A stretch of DNA of 64,000 bases from SFTH01 sp051878085 (GTDB lineage: Bacteria; Bacillota; Clostridia; Christensenellales; Aristaeellaceae): positions 11,693 through 75,692 of the forward strand of contig JBJEJN010000027.1 in assembly GCA_051878085.1 (NCBI GenBank). Reading direction: 5' to 3'. Shown one piece after another: positions 51,258 to 60,500 of the stretch. Both the position numbers and the translations under genes were made by a program. Within the stretch, counting starts at the first letter, position 1, and every line of letters begins with the position of its first letter. The notes under the pieces were generated by a model. It was given only the letters and a program-made list of their open reading frames with translations. It was not told the origin of the DNA and did no database searches.

Positions 51258-51626
51258 TTACAGCACTTCGGGAGCCAGGGAGACGATCTTCATATAATCC
51301 TTCTCGCGGAGCTCGCGTGCCACAGGCCCAAAGATGCGGGTGCCCTTGGGCTGCTTCTGGTCGTTGATGATAACCGCTGCGTTGTCATCGAAGCGGATAT
51401 AGGTGCCGTCGGGACGGCGATACTGCTTCTTGGTGCGTACGATGACGGCCTTGACGACCTCGCCCTTCTTCACTGCGCCGCCGGGGGTCGCAGACTTCAC
51501 AGAAGCGACGATCACATCGCCAACGCCAGCCGTGCGGCGGAAAGAGCCGCCCAGCACGCGGAAGCACATGATTTCCTTTGCGCCGGAATTATCGGCCACC
51601 TTCAAACGAGTTTGAGGCTGAATCAT
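51258..51626 (-). CDS. rplN: 50S ribosomal protein L14
   Basis: Intersubunit bridge protein that also contacts silencing factor RsfS. The 122 aa open MIQPQTRLKVADNSGAKEIMCFRVLGGSFRRTAGVGDVIVASVK and end ELREKDYMKIVSLAPEVL. RVLGG is common for L14, and length is normal. It follows rpsQ by 30 bp. Confidence 0.98.
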   Translation of the reverse strand: MIQPQTRLKVADNSGAKEIMCFRVLGGSFRRTAGVGDVIVASVKSATPGGAVKKGEVVKAVIVRTKKQYRRPDGTYIRFDDNAAVIINDQKQPKGTRIFGPVARELREKDYMKIVSLAPEVL

Positions 51627-51656
51627 TTTTTCTTCCTCCTTGTCTGGTTAATCGGC

Positions 51657-51917
51657 TTACTTCGCCTTTTCGATGATCTCAACAAGACGCCAGCGCTTGT
51701 CCTTGGACAGCGGGCGGGTCTCCATGATGCGAACGGTGTCGCCGATGCCGCACTCGTTCTTCTCGTCATGGGCCTTGATCTTGATGGTACGGTTCATGAT
51801 TTTGCCGTACAGCGGGTGCTTCACGCGGGTGCGAATCTCAACCACGATGGTCTTGTCCATCTTGTCGGAAACAACCACGCCGGTACGAGTTTTGCGCAAT
51901 GCTCTTACTTCAGCCAT
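51657..51917 (-). CDS. rpsQ: 30S ribosomal protein S17
   Basis: OB-fold primary rRNA binder, 86 aa. KTRTGVVVSDKMDKTIVVEIRTRVKHPLYGKIMNRTIKIKAHDEKNECGIGDTVRIMETRPLSKDKRWRL is the standard S17 core. It lies 14 bp after rpmC. Confidence 0.98.
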   Translation of the reverse strand: MAEVRALRKTRTGVVVSDKMDKTIVVEIRTRVKHPLYGKIMNRTIKIKAHDEKNECGIGDTVRIMETRPLSKDKRWRLVEIIEKAK

Positions 51918-51931
51918 TTTGTGTTGCCTCC

Positions 51932-52144
51932 TTATGCCTTGCCGGCCATTTCACGCTGACGCATGATGGTCTTGACTCGTGCGATGTCCTTCTTGCACTC
52001 GCGGATCGCCGCGGTGTTCTCGAGCTGACCGGTCGCCAGCTGGAAGCGCAGGTTCAGCAGCTCGCTCTTCTTGGCCTTCAGGTCGGTTTCGAGCTCGGCC
52101 AGGGTCTTCTGCTTCAGGTTGTTCAGTTCGTCCTTAGTCTTCAC
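51932..52144 (-). CDS. rpmC: 50S ribosomal protein L29
   Basis: Helical exit-tunnel protein of 70 aa: MKTKDELNNLKQKTLAELETDLKAKKSELLNLRFQLATGQLENTAAIRECKKDIARVKTIM. The RFQLATGQLEN motif is diagnostic. The ATG overlaps the rplP stop by 4 bp, so the two are coupled. Confidence 0.98.
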   Translation of the reverse strand: MKTKDELNNLKQKTLAELETDLKAKKSELLNLRFQLATGQLENTAAIRECKKDIARVKTIMRQREMAGKA

Positions 52145-52575
52145 TGCTCGTCACCACCAATCTTTTCAACTTCGCGCTTGATCACCTTGGACTTGATGGG
52201 CAGCTTGTGGGAAGCCAGACGCAGTGCTTCGCGGGCAACCTCTTCGGAAACGCCCTTGATCTCGAACAGCACGCGGCCGGGCTTGATCACTGCGACCCAG
52301 TACTCCGGAGCGCCCTTACCGGAACCCATTCGGGTCTCAGCCGGCTTTGCAGTCACGGGCTTGTCCGGGAAAATCTTGATCCACACCTGGCCACCGCGCT
52401 TGGTGTAGCGGGTCATGGCCTGACGGGCGGCTTCAATCTGATTGGAGGTGATCCAGCCGGGCTGGGTGGCAACCAGGCCGAAATCGCCGTAAGCGAGGAA
52501 ATTGCCGCGCTGGGCCTTGCCCTTCATGCGGCCGCGCATCTGCTTGCGATGCTTAACTCTCTTGGGCATCAGCAT
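52141..52575 (-). CDS. rplP: 50S ribosomal protein L16
   Basis: A-site-proximal 50S protein, 144 aa. MPKRVKHRKQMRGRMKGKAQRGNFLAYGDFGLVATQPGWITSNQIEAARQAMTRYTKRGGQVWIKIFPDKPVTAKPAETRMGSGKGAPE is the family core. A second in-frame ATG two codons after the annotated start (52569) is the more usual N-terminus. It begins three bases after rpsC. Confidence 0.98.
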   Translation of the reverse strand: MLMPKRVKHRKQMRGRMKGKAQRGNFLAYGDFGLVATQPGWITSNQIEAARQAMTRYTKRGGQVWIKIFPDKPVTAKPAETRMGSGKGAPEYWVAVIKPGRVLFEIKGVSEEVAREALRLASHKLPIKSKVIKREVEKIGGDEQ

Positions 52576-52578
52576 GAC

Positions 52579-53382
52579 TTATTTTCCTCCTTCCTTAGCT
52601 TCGGTTCTGTCGTTGTTGCGGGGTGCGCGCTCGCCACGCTCGCCGCGATTGTTGTTGCGGTCGAAGCGGCGACGGCCTTCACGGCGGTTGCCGGTGCCGT
52701 TGAGCGTGGATTCGCTCATCGCGTTGACCAGCTTGGAGCCCTTGTTGTCCTTGGTCGGGAGAACCTGGCCCTTGTAGATCCAAACCTTGACGCCGATGCG
52801 GCCGTAGGTCGTCTTGGCCTCAGCGAAGCCATAGTCGATGTGGGCGCGCAGAGTCTGAAGCGGGATGGAACCCTCGTGGTAGCCCTCGGAACGCGCGATA
52901 TCGGCGCCGCCCAGACGGCCGGACACGGTGGTCTTGATTCCCTTGGCGCCGCTCTTCATGGCGCGGCCGATCGTCTGCTTCATGGCACGACGGAAGGAGA
53001 CGCGCTTTTCGAGCTGCTGGGCGATGTTTTCGGCGACCAGCTGAGCGTCGATGTCGGGGTTCTTGATCTCGATGATGTCGAGCTGAACCTGCTTGCCGGT
53101 GAACTCCTCAACTTCCTTCTTGAGGGCCTCCACGCCGGCGCCGCCCTTGCCGATGACGATGCCCGGCTTAGCGGTGTAGACGATCACATGAAGCTTTTCT
53201 CCGGCGCGCTGAAGATCGATGTGGGAGATACCCGCCTGATTCAGCTTTTCCTTGAGCATCTTGCGGAGGTTGTAGTCCTCGATAAGATTGTTGGAGAAAT
53301 CCTTCTTCCCTGCGTACCACTTGGTGCTCCAGTCAATGATAACACCAACGCGTGCGCCATGGGGATTAACTTTCTGTCCCAT
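52579..53382 (-). CDS. rpsC: 30S ribosomal protein S3 with Arg/Asn-rich tail
   Basis: mRNA-entry protein. Residues 1-210 are canonical: MGQKVNPHGARVGVIIDWSTKWYAGKKDFSNNL, the KH domain VIVYTAKPGIVIGKGGAGVEALKKEVEEF, then RTTVSGRLGGADIARSEGY-like sequence and TTYGRIGVKVWIYKG. The last 50 residues (NGTGNRREGRRRFDRNNNRGERGERAPRNNDRTEAKEGGK) form a disordered, highly charged tail longer than in Bacillus S3 (218 aa). Total 267 aa. Confidence 0.97.
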   Translation of the reverse strand: MGQKVNPHGARVGVIIDWSTKWYAGKKDFSNNLIEDYNLRKMLKEKLNQAGISHIDLQRAGEKLHVIVYTAKPGIVIGKGGAGVEALKKEVEEFTGKQVQLDIIEIKNPDIDAQLVAENIAQQLEKRVSFRRAMKQTIGRAMKSGAKGIKTTVSGRLGGADIARSEGYHEGSIPLQTLRAHIDYGFAEAKTTYGRIGVKVWIYKGQVLPTKDNKGSKLVNAMSESTLNGTGNRREGRRRFDRNNNRGERGERAPRNNDRTEAKEGGK

Positions 53383-53395
53383 TTTTAATCCTCCC

Positions 53396-53779
53396 TCACT
53401 TCTGGTCGAGCACGATCGTAATGTGGCTGGTGTGCTTCTTGATCATGTCTGCACGACCGTGGGAACGCGCCCAGTATCTCTTGAGCGTCGGGCCCTGATT
53501 TGCGTAAACTTCCGCAACATACAGGGTGGAGCGATCCATCTCCAGATTGTTCTCTGCATTCGCAATCGCGGAATTCAGGAGCTTTTCAACAACCGGAGCT
53601 GCCGCCTTGGGCGTGAACTTCAAAATCGCAAGAGCCTGGTCCACCTGCTTGCCGCGGATCAGGTCGACGACGATCTTCACCTTGCGGGGAGCAACGCGAA
53701 CGTACTTGACAGTTGCATGCGGGCGCTTGTCAGCATTTGCCTTGCGCGCAGCTGCCTTCTCTTTTACACGAGTTGCCAT
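53396..53779 (-). CDS. rplV: 50S ribosomal protein L22
   Basis: Exit-tunnel wall protein whose loop is a site of macrolide resistance. The core ATVKYVRVAPRKVKIVVDLIRGKQVDQALAILKFTPKAAAPVVEKLLNSAIANAENN is standard. It ends GPTLKRYWARSHGRADMIKKHTSHITIVL. The N-terminus is extended by a basic Ala-rich stretch. 127 aa. Confidence 0.97.
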   Translation of the reverse strand: MATRVKEKAAARKANADKRPHATVKYVRVAPRKVKIVVDLIRGKQVDQALAILKFTPKAAAPVVEKLLNSAIANAENNLEMDRSTLYVAEVYANQGPTLKRYWARSHGRADMIKKHTSHITIVLDQK

Positions 53780-53797
53780 ATCTTTTCTCTCCTTCCG

Positions 53798-54076
53798 TTA
53801 CTTGCGGGATGACGCTTTTTCACCGGCGTGTCCCCTGAAAGTACGGGTGGGGGCGAATTCGCCGAACTTGTGTCCGACCATATCCTCGGTCACGTAGACC
53901 GGAACATGCCTGCGGCCGTCATGGACGGCAACCGTATGTCCGATGAACTGCGGGAAAATGGTGGAAGAGCGGGACCAGGTCTTGAGAACCTTCTTCTCGC
54001 CGGCCGCATTCAGTTCCTCAACGCGCTTCAGCAGCACAGGCTGAATGAACGGGCCCTTCTTAACAGATCTGCTCAT
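53798..54076 (-). CDS. rpsS: 30S ribosomal protein S19
   Basis: Small subunit head protein, 92 aa. MSRSVKKGPFIQPVLLKRVEELN opens it. The core continues with KVLKTWSRSSTIFPQFIGHTVAVHDGRRHVPVYVTEDMVGHKFGEFAPTRTFRGH, fully typical. It lies between rplB and rplV. Confidence 0.98.
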   Translation of the reverse strand: MSRSVKKGPFIQPVLLKRVEELNAAGEKKVLKTWSRSSTIFPQFIGHTVAVHDGRRHVPVYVTEDMVGHKFGEFAPTRTFRGHAGEKASSRK

Positions 54077-54098
54077 TAAGGTTTGCCTCCTTTCAGGC

Positions 54099-54935
54099 TT
54101 ACTTCTTCTTGGACTTGCGGCTGATGATCAGCTTGTCGGAATACTTGCGATGCTTGCGGGTCTTGACGCCCTGGGTCTTCTTGCCCCACGGAGACATCGG
54201 AGCAGGCATGCCGACCGGGGACTTGCCTTCGCCGCCGCCGTGCGGATGGTCGCAGGGGTTCATGACCACGCCGCGGACGGTGGGACGGATGCCCATGTGG
54301 CGGGAACGGCCGGCCTTACCGACGCGGACGTTGGAGTGGTCGGTGTTGCCAACCTGGCCGACGGTCGCGCGGGCGTTCATGGCCACCTTACGAACCTCGC
54401 CGGAGGGCAGGCGGACCTGGGCGTAGGCGCCTTCCTTGGCCATCAGCTGCGCGGCGGTGCCGGCGGAGCGGACCATCTGGCCGCCGCGGCCAACCTTGAT
54501 CTCAACATTGTGGATCAGGGTGCCCAGCGGGATGTTCTCGATCGGCAGGCAGTTGCCGGGCTTGATGTCGGCGTCGGGGCCGCTCATCACGGTGTCGCCA
54601 ACCTTGAGGCCCAGAGGAGCCAGGATGTAGCGCTTCTCGCCGTCTGCGTAGTAGAGCAGCGCGATGAAGCAGGTGCGGTTCGGATCGTACTCGATGGCCT
54701 TGACGGTCGCCGGGATGCCGTCCTTGTTGCGCTTGAAGTCAATGATACGATACTTTCTGCGTGCGCCGCCGCCCTGATGACGAACGGTGATCTTGCCGTG
54801 ATGGTTGCGGCCAGCCTTGTGACGCAGATCGGTCACCAGAGAGCGCTCAGGCTCCTTCTTGGTGATCTCTTCGAAGGTCAGAACCGACATGAAGCGCCGT
54901 GCGGGCGAAGTCGGCTTGTACACTCGAATTGCCAT
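54099..54935 (-). CDS. rplB: 50S ribosomal protein L2
   Basis: Largest rRNA-binding core protein of the peptidyl transferase region, 278 aa. Diagnostic parts are MAIRVYKPTSPARRFMSVLTFEEITK, GRNHHGKITVRHQGGGARRKYRIIDF, and MNPCDHPHGGGEGKSPVGMPAPMSPWGKKT with the essential His near 229. It follows rplW after an unusually long 110-bp gap. Confidence 0.98.
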   Translation of the reverse strand: MAIRVYKPTSPARRFMSVLTFEEITKKEPERSLVTDLRHKAGRNHHGKITVRHQGGGARRKYRIIDFKRNKDGIPATVKAIEYDPNRTCFIALLYYADGEKRYILAPLGLKVGDTVMSGPDADIKPGNCLPIENIPLGTLIHNVEIKVGRGGQMVRSAGTAAQLMAKEGAYAQVRLPSGEVRKVAMNARATVGQVGNTDHSNVRVGKAGRSRHMGIRPTVRGVVMNPCDHPHGGGEGKSPVGMPAPMSPWGKKTQGVKTRKHRKYSDKLIISRKSKKK

Positions 54936-55045
54936 GGTGTTTTCTCCCCTTTACTTTACTTGGTTCTTTATCGGCGAACCTGCCATTGGTGGAAGGAACC
55001 TGCCTTCCCTGGGGTGGGCCCTATTATATAGAAGAAATTATGAAA
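54936..55045 (-). other. Long rplW-rplB spacer
   Basis: 110 bp within a tightly spaced operon. It contains a TATAAT-like element (55023-55028) without a recognisable -35, and the 9-bp direct repeat GAACCTGCC at 54976 and 54996. It may be an mRNA processing region or a weak internal promoter. Confidence 0.35.
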
Positions 55046-55354
55046 TTATGCTTCTTCCTCGGCCATGCCCTCGAAGAACGGGATGCCCTTGGAATCCTTC
55101 TTCAGGGTGACGATGGCCTTCTTGACCTCAGGGGTGCGGCCCTGGGTGCGGCCCTGGCGCTTCACCTTGCCGATGGTGCGCATGGTGTTGACGCTCTCAA
55201 CCTTGACGCCCTCGAAGATCTCCTCGATGGCGGCCTTGATCTCGGTCTTGTTCGCGCCGATGGCGACCTCGAAGGTGTACTTCTTATCGGCCATCGCGTC
55301 GTAGGATTTCTCCGTCAGGACCGGCTTCTTGATGATGTCATATGCCTTGCTCAT
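55046..55354 (-). CDS. rplW: 50S ribosomal protein L23
   Basis: Exit-site protein that docks trigger factor and SRP. The 102 aa include AYDIIKKPVLTEKSYDAMADKKYTFEVAIGANKTEIKAAIEEIFEGVKVESVNTM, the family pattern. The acidic tail EGMAEEEA is slightly longer than usual. It overlaps rplD by 4 bp. Confidence 0.97.
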   Translation of the reverse strand: MSKAYDIIKKPVLTEKSYDAMADKKYTFEVAIGANKTEIKAAIEEIFEGVKVESVNTMRTIGKVKRQGRTQGRTPEVKKAIVTLKKDSKGIPFFEGMAEEEA

Positions 55355-55977
55355 TCTGCATAAACCTCCTCAACCAGCTTGACAGCTTCCTGGGAGATGA
55401 TGAACTTGTCACAATCCAGGATGTCATGGACGTTCAGGCTGCCCACGAAGGTGGTCTTCACGCCCGGGATGTTGTTGCTGGCGCGCACGATCATGGGATC
55501 GGCGTCCTTGGTCACGATCAGAGCCTTCTTCTCCGCGCCCAGGGCCTTGAGCATCGCGGCGATGTTCTTGGTCTTGGCTTCGGCGATGGCCAGCTGATCG
55601 ATCACGATCATCTCAGCGTCGTTGACCTTGCAGGTCAGAGCGGAGCGCATCGCCAGGCGGCGAACCTTGCGCGGGACGCTGATGCGATAGTCGCGCGGCT
55701 TGGGAGCGAACACGACGCCGCCGTGGGTGAACTGCGGAGCTCTGCGGCCATGGTGACGCGCATTACCGGTGCCCTTCTGGCGGTAGATCTTGCGGCCGCC
55801 GCCACGGACTTCCGTGCGGGTCTTGGCCGACTGGGTGCCCTGACGCTGTGCGTTCAGATAGGCGCGAACGACGGCGTGCATTGCGCTGGTGTGTACCTCA
55901 ACGCCGAAAACTTCATCCGCGAGAGAGATCTCGCCGACTGCGGCGCCCTGCATGTTGTAAACTTTCACGTTTGCCAT
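55351..55977 (-). CDS. rplD: 50S ribosomal protein L4
   Basis: Exit-tunnel protein; in E. coli it also represses the S10 operon. The 208 aa have AYLNAQRQGTQSAKTRTEVRGGGRKIYRQKGTGNARHHGRRAPQFTHGGVVFAPKPRDYRISVPRKVRRLA, the conserved extended loop. They end EVYAE. It lies between rplC and rplW. Confidence 0.98.
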   Translation of the reverse strand: MANVKVYNMQGAAVGEISLADEVFGVEVHTSAMHAVVRAYLNAQRQGTQSAKTRTEVRGGGRKIYRQKGTGNARHHGRRAPQFTHGGVVFAPKPRDYRISVPRKVRRLAMRSALTCKVNDAEMIVIDQLAIAEAKTKNIAAMLKALGAEKKALIVTKDADPMIVRASNNIPGVKTTFVGSLNVHDILDCDKFIISQEAVKLVEEVYAE

Positions 55978-55992
55978 GATTGCGTCCTCCTA

Positions 55993-56634
55993 TCAACCCT
56001 TGATTGCGTCGCGTACCATGACAAGGCTGCCGTTCGCACCGGGAATGGCGCCCTTGATCATGAGCAGGTTGCGCTCTGCGTCAACCTTGACGACTTCAAG
56101 GTTCTGGACGGTGACGCGCTCGCCGCCGTACTGACCGGCCATCTTCTTGTTCTTGAATACGCGGGACGGGTCAGAGTTTGCACTCAGAGAGCCGACGCCA
56201 CGGTGATACTTGGAACCGTGCGCCATAGGGCCGGTGTGCTGATTCCATCTCTGGATGACGCCGGTATAGCCGTGGCCCTTGCTGGTGCCGATAACATCGA
56301 TCTTATCGCCTTCGGCGAACACATCGCACTTGATGGCGTCGCCGACCGAGTAGCCCGAGATGTCCTCGAAGCGGAACTCGCGCAGGTGGCGTGCGGGAGC
56401 GACGCCAGCCTTGGCAAAATGACCTTGCTCGGGCTTGTTGAGGAGTTTCTTTGCGCGCTGCTCAGACAGCTCGCCGAAACCAACCTGAACTGCTTCGTAA
56501 CCATCGGTTGCAACGGTCTTCACCTGAGTGACGGTGCAGGGGCCCGCTTCAACGACGGTGACCGGTACGAGACGTCCGTCATCGACGAAAATCTGGGTCA
56601 TACCGATCTTCTTGCCGAGAATTGCCTTTTTCAT
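55993..56634 (-). CDS. rplC: 50S ribosomal protein L3
   Basis: Early assembly protein reaching the peptidyl transferase centre, 213 aa. MKKAILGKKIGMTQIFVDDGRLVPVTVVEAGPCTVTQVKT opens it. GHGYTGVIQRWNQHTGPMAHGSKYHRGVGSLSANSDPSRVFKNKKMAGQYGGERVTVQNLEVV holds the conserved loop. It starts 108 bp after rpsJ, with a hairpin in between. Confidence 0.98.
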   Translation of the reverse strand: MKKAILGKKIGMTQIFVDDGRLVPVTVVEAGPCTVTQVKTVATDGYEAVQVGFGELSEQRAKKLLNKPEQGHFAKAGVAPARHLREFRFEDISGYSVGDAIKCDVFAEGDKIDVIGTSKGHGYTGVIQRWNQHTGPMAHGSKYHRGVGSLSANSDPSRVFKNKKMAGQYGGERVTVQNLEVVKVDAERNLLMIKGAIPGANGSLVMVRDAIKG

Positions 56635-56660
56635 TGTTACACCTCTTTTTGGTATGTTCG

Positions 56661-56681
56661 GGTAACCGCTTGGCAGTTACC
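56661..56681 (-). promoter_or_regulatory. Intercistronic hairpin between rpsJ and rplC
   Basis: GGTAACyGC and GCrGTTACC pair around a short loop 27 bp before the rplC start. With no U-run it is not a simple terminator; it may stabilise the S10 message or control L3 translation. Confidence 0.5.
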
Positions 56682-56742
56682 GGTTGATAAAACTGTCGGA
56701 TCAGCCCCGTGAGATGAAGGCCGTTCCTTTCGGGCGTTGCCC

Positions 56743-57051
56743 TTACAGCTTGATCTCGATTTCAACGCCTGCCGGCAGATCGAGCTTGGTCAGCGCGTCA
56801 ACCGTGCGGGGGGTGGGCTGAAGGATGTCGATGAGGCGCTTGTGGGTGCGCATTTCGAACTGCTCGCGGGAATCCTTGTGCTTGTGGGGGGAGCGCAGGA
56901 TCGTCACGATCTCCTTCTCGGTCGGGAGCGGGATCGGGCCGGACACGCGGGAACCGGTGCGCTTTGCAGTCTCGACGATGCGTGCGGCGCTCTGATCGAT
57001 GATCGAGGACTCGTACGCCTTCAGCTTGATGCGGATCTTCTGGTTGGCCAT
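56743..57051 (-). CDS. rpsJ: 30S ribosomal protein S10
   Basis: Head protein and NusG/NusB partner in antitermination. The 102 aa begin NQKIRIKLKAYESSIIDQSAARIVETAKRTGSRVSGPIPLPTEKEIVTILRSPHKHKDSREQFEMRTHKRLIDI, matching S10 throughout. AGGAGG precedes the ATG. It is the first gene of the S10-spc block, with a promoter 225 bp upstream. Confidence 0.98.
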   Translation of the reverse strand: MANQKIRIKLKAYESSIIDQSAARIVETAKRTGSRVSGPIPLPTEKEIVTILRSPHKHKDSREQFEMRTHKRLIDILQPTPRTVDALTKLDLPAGVEIEIKL

Positions 57052-57082
57052 TGTCTTTCCTCCTGAAATTTGAACTCATGCA

Positions 57083-57102
57083 CACGCTGCCGGGCGTGCT
57101 GT
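57083..57102 (-). repeat. Palindromic repeat copy in the S10 leader
   Basis: The transcript has CACGCCCGGCAGCGTG-type sequence (core 57083-57096), a 5-bp stem CACGC/GCGTG, about 35 bp before rpsJ. The same 14-bp core occurs twice on the opposite strand at 57455 and 57500. Confidence 0.6.
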
Positions 57103-57275
57103 TATGCTTTTCTTTCGACGGGCATGAGCTCCGTCGTCCGATTGATGCGGACTGGTCCCCGGAAATTCCCGGCGCTTGCCGCAACCTTCCGGTTCATCCC
57201 TGTCGCCGCGTGCGCCTCATCTTCCTGCTGGAAAACCGGCATTTTTGCGCAGAAATCCCCGCACACGACCTTTTA

Positions 57276-57304
57276 ATTATACCGCAAAACCCCGTTTTTT
57301 TCAA
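57276..57304 (-). promoter_or_regulatory. Promoter of the S10 operon
   Basis: TTGAAA (57299-57304), 17 bp spacer, TATAAT (57276-57281). The leader to the rpsJ start is about 215 nt and GC-rich, long enough for a regulatory fold. Of the 527-bp interval 57052-57578, this leader and promoter take the lower half and the 45-bp repeats the upper part. Confidence 0.85.
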
Positions 57305-57405
57305 ATCTGCCATCCCCGATTTTCGTAAAAACTGCGCAAAAACAGGCGGTTTTCTCAAACAATTAACGGAAAAACGGCGCCACATCGCCTAAATTTTGCT
57401 GGATA

Positions 57406-57515
57406 AAACGCCCGGGTGCGTGTACATCGTTCCCAGGCGTCCAAATTCAGGAAACGCCCGGCAGCGTGTTCACCCTCCCAGGCCCCCGGAATCAGGAAAC
57501 GCCCGGCAGCGTGGA
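57406..57515 (+). repeat. Imperfect ~45-bp tandem repeats, 2.4 copies
   Basis: Units start at 57406, 57452 and 57497. Each begins AAACGCCCGG, followed by a variable GTGCGTG or CAGCGTG. CCCAGGC and then ATTCAGG or AATCAGG follow in the first two. They lie between the dnaE stop and the S10 promoter. On the minus strand each core gives a short ACGC/GCGT stem followed by TTT, so they may help end dnaE transcription. Confidence 0.7.
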
Positions 57516-57578
57516 ATCCGCTTTTACTGCCGAACGTTTCCCTTTTTTGATCGCAAAAGTATTCGGATTTTCACCGCT

Positions 57579-60500
57579 TCACTTGAGCACGATGCTGTCC
57601 GCGCCGATGAGGTTCGCCAGCGCGCCGAAGTCGTAACCCTCGTCCACCCAGTATTGATTGGGTGCCTGAACAGCCTTCTTCTTGCCCGCCGCGTCGACCT
57701 CCACCAGCACCACCGGGATCCTGCCGGGGGTCTCAGAAAGGATGCGCAGCACCTCGCTTCGCTGGTCGGGCGACAGCTTCAGGTACAGCTTGCGCTGCGT
57801 GCCGTAGGATTGCCGCCGGGGCGCATAGGCCGGTTCCGGTCGCGCAGCGTCCGCGCCCCGCAGCGGAGCCACGCGCTCCAGCAGCAGCTTCGCGTCCTCG
57901 TCTTCGCGCACGGAGAGCTTGCCGGTCATCACCACCGCCTCGTCGGTCTGCAATTGCGCGGACACGCGCTCGTACACCTTCGGGAACACCAGCACCTCGG
58001 TCACGCCGTAGAGATCCTCCAGCTGCACAAAGGCCATCATGTTGCCGGACTTGACCGCCTTCATCTTCTTCTCGGCGATCAGTCCGCCCATGCGCACCAC
58101 GCGCTGATCGTACTCCATGCCGTGATCCGGGTGCTCGGCCAGCTCCGCAAGGAAGCGGGAATTGACCTCCAGCGATGCAAGCTCCTTTGCATACTCGTCC
58201 AGCGGATGGCCGGAGATGTACACGCCGGTGGTCTCGCGCTCCATCTGGAGCATGGTCTTTTTGTCGAATTCAGGCAGGTCGGGCATCGGCGGCGGCGGAG
58301 CCTTGACCTCGGAGCCGCCCATGTCGAACAGGGAGATCTGGCCCGCGATCACGCTCTTCTGCTGACGGGATGCGCCGTCCATGGCCCGCTCGAACACGTG
58401 CAGCTTCTGGCTGCGCCGCCCGGGCAGGCGGTCGAAGGCCCCCGCGCGGATCAGGCTCTCCACGCCCTTCTTGTTGATGGCGTGGGCGGCGTTGCGGTCG
58501 ATGAAGTCGTAGAGGTCGAGGTAGTCGCCGCCGCCTTCGCGCTCCTCCACCAGCTCGGCGATGGCGTTGTGGCCCAGGTTCTTGACCCCCGCCAGACCGA
58601 AGCGCACGCCCTTCTTGCCCTCGAAGTAGTCCACGGAGAACTTCTCTTGGGAGTGATTGATGTCCGGCGGCAGCACCGGAATGCCCCGCTTGCGCAGGGC
58701 CTGGATGTAATAGGCGATCTTGGTGGTGTTGCCGGGCATGGAGTTCATCAGCGCCGCCATGAACTCCACCGGATAGTGCAGCTTCAGCCAGGCGGTCTGC
58801 ACGGCGACCACGGCGTAGGCCGCCGCGTGGGACTTGTTGAAGGCGTAGCTGGCGAAGGCGGTCATCTCATCGAAGATCTGCTCCGCCGCCTGGGCCGACA
58901 CGCCGTTGCGCACGCAGCCCGGCACGACGATTTCGCCGTTCTCCTCCAGGCCGTAGATGAAATTCTGCTTCTCCTTCGCCATCACGTCGTGCTTCTTTTT
59001 GGCCATGGCGCGGCGCACCAGGTCGCTGCGGCCCATGGAGTAGCCCGCCAGATCGCGCACGATCTGCATGACCTGCTCCTGATACACCATGCAGCCGTAG
59101 GTCACGTCCAGGATCGGCTTCAGCTCCGGCGTGATGTAGCGCACGCTGTCCGGGTTCTCCTTGCCCGCCACGTAGCGGGGGATCGACTCCATCGGCCCCG
59201 GACGGTACAGTGAAATCGCGGCGATGATGTCCTCGAAGTTGCCCGGGCGCATGCTCTGCAAAAACGACCGCATGCCCGAGGATTCCAGCTGGAACACGCC
59301 GTCGGTGTCGCCCTCGGAGATCATGGCGTACACCCCCGCGTCGTCGAAGGGGATGTCCTCGGTCTTGATCCTCGGCCCACCGCCCTGCTCCACCAGCGCC
59401 TCGGTGTCCATGATGACGTTCAGCGTGCGCAGGCCCAGGAAGTCCATCTTCAGCAGGCCCAACGCCTCCACGTCGCCCATGGGGAACTGGGTGGTAATCA
59501 CGTCGTCGTTCATCTGCAGCGGCAGGTAGTCCACCACCGGCTTTGCGGTGATCAGCACGCCCGCCGCATGGGTGGAGGTGTTGCGGGGCATGCCCTCCAG
59601 CTTGCGGGCCATGTCGATCATCCGGTGCACCTCCGGGTCGCCCTCAAAGGCCGCGCGCAGCTCGGAGCTGACCTTCAGCGCCTTCTCCAGCGTCATGTTC
59701 AGCTCGAAGGGAACCAGCTTGGCGATGGAATCCGTCTGCTGGTAGCTCATGCCCAGCACCCGGCCCACGTCCCGCAGCACCGCCCGCGCGGCCATCGTGC
59801 CGAAGGTGATGATCTGCGCCACGTGATCCGCGCCGTAGCGCTCCCGCACGTAGTCGATCACCTTGCCCCGGCGCTCGTAGTCGAAGTCGCAGTCGATATC
59901 GGGCATGGAGATGCGCTCCGGGTTCAGGAAGCGCTCGAACAGCAGGTTGTACTTCAGCGGGTCAATCTCGGTGATGCCCAGCGAATAGGCCACGATGGAG
60001 CCCGCGCCGCTGCCGCGACCAGGACCCACGCCCACGCCGTGGGTCTTGGCGTAGTGAATGAAGTCCCAGACGATCAGGAAGTAGTCCACATAGCCCATCT
60101 TCTCGATCACGCCCAGCTCGTAGTTGAGCCTGTCCCATGCATCCTTGCGCTCCTCGCCGTAGAGCCGGCGGATGCCGTCCTCGCACAGCTCACGCAGGTA
60201 GGCGGTGTCGTCGGTCACGCCCTCCGGCAGCGGGAATTTGGGCAGGTGGGTGGTGGAGAAGTCGAACTCCACCTGGCAGCGCTGGGCGATCTCCTCGGTG
60301 CGCTCGATGGCCTCGCGGAAGTTGGGGAAGGCGCGCAGCATTTCCTCCTCGGACTTGACGTAGAGCTGGTCGGTGTTCATGCGCATGCGGTTCTCGTCCT
60401 GCAGGGTCTTGCCCGTCTGGATGCACATCAGCACCTCCTGCATCTCTGCATCCTCGCGGGTCAGATAGTGGCAGTCGTTGGAGCACACCAGCGGAATGTC

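Noticed and set aside
55023..55051. Internal promoter in the rplW-rplB spacer
   Set aside because: A TATAAT is present but the -35 position reads GCATAA; too weak to call.
57406..57515. Possible CRISPR array
   Set aside because: Only about 2.4 units of unequal length, with similarity running through the supposed spacers and no cas genes.
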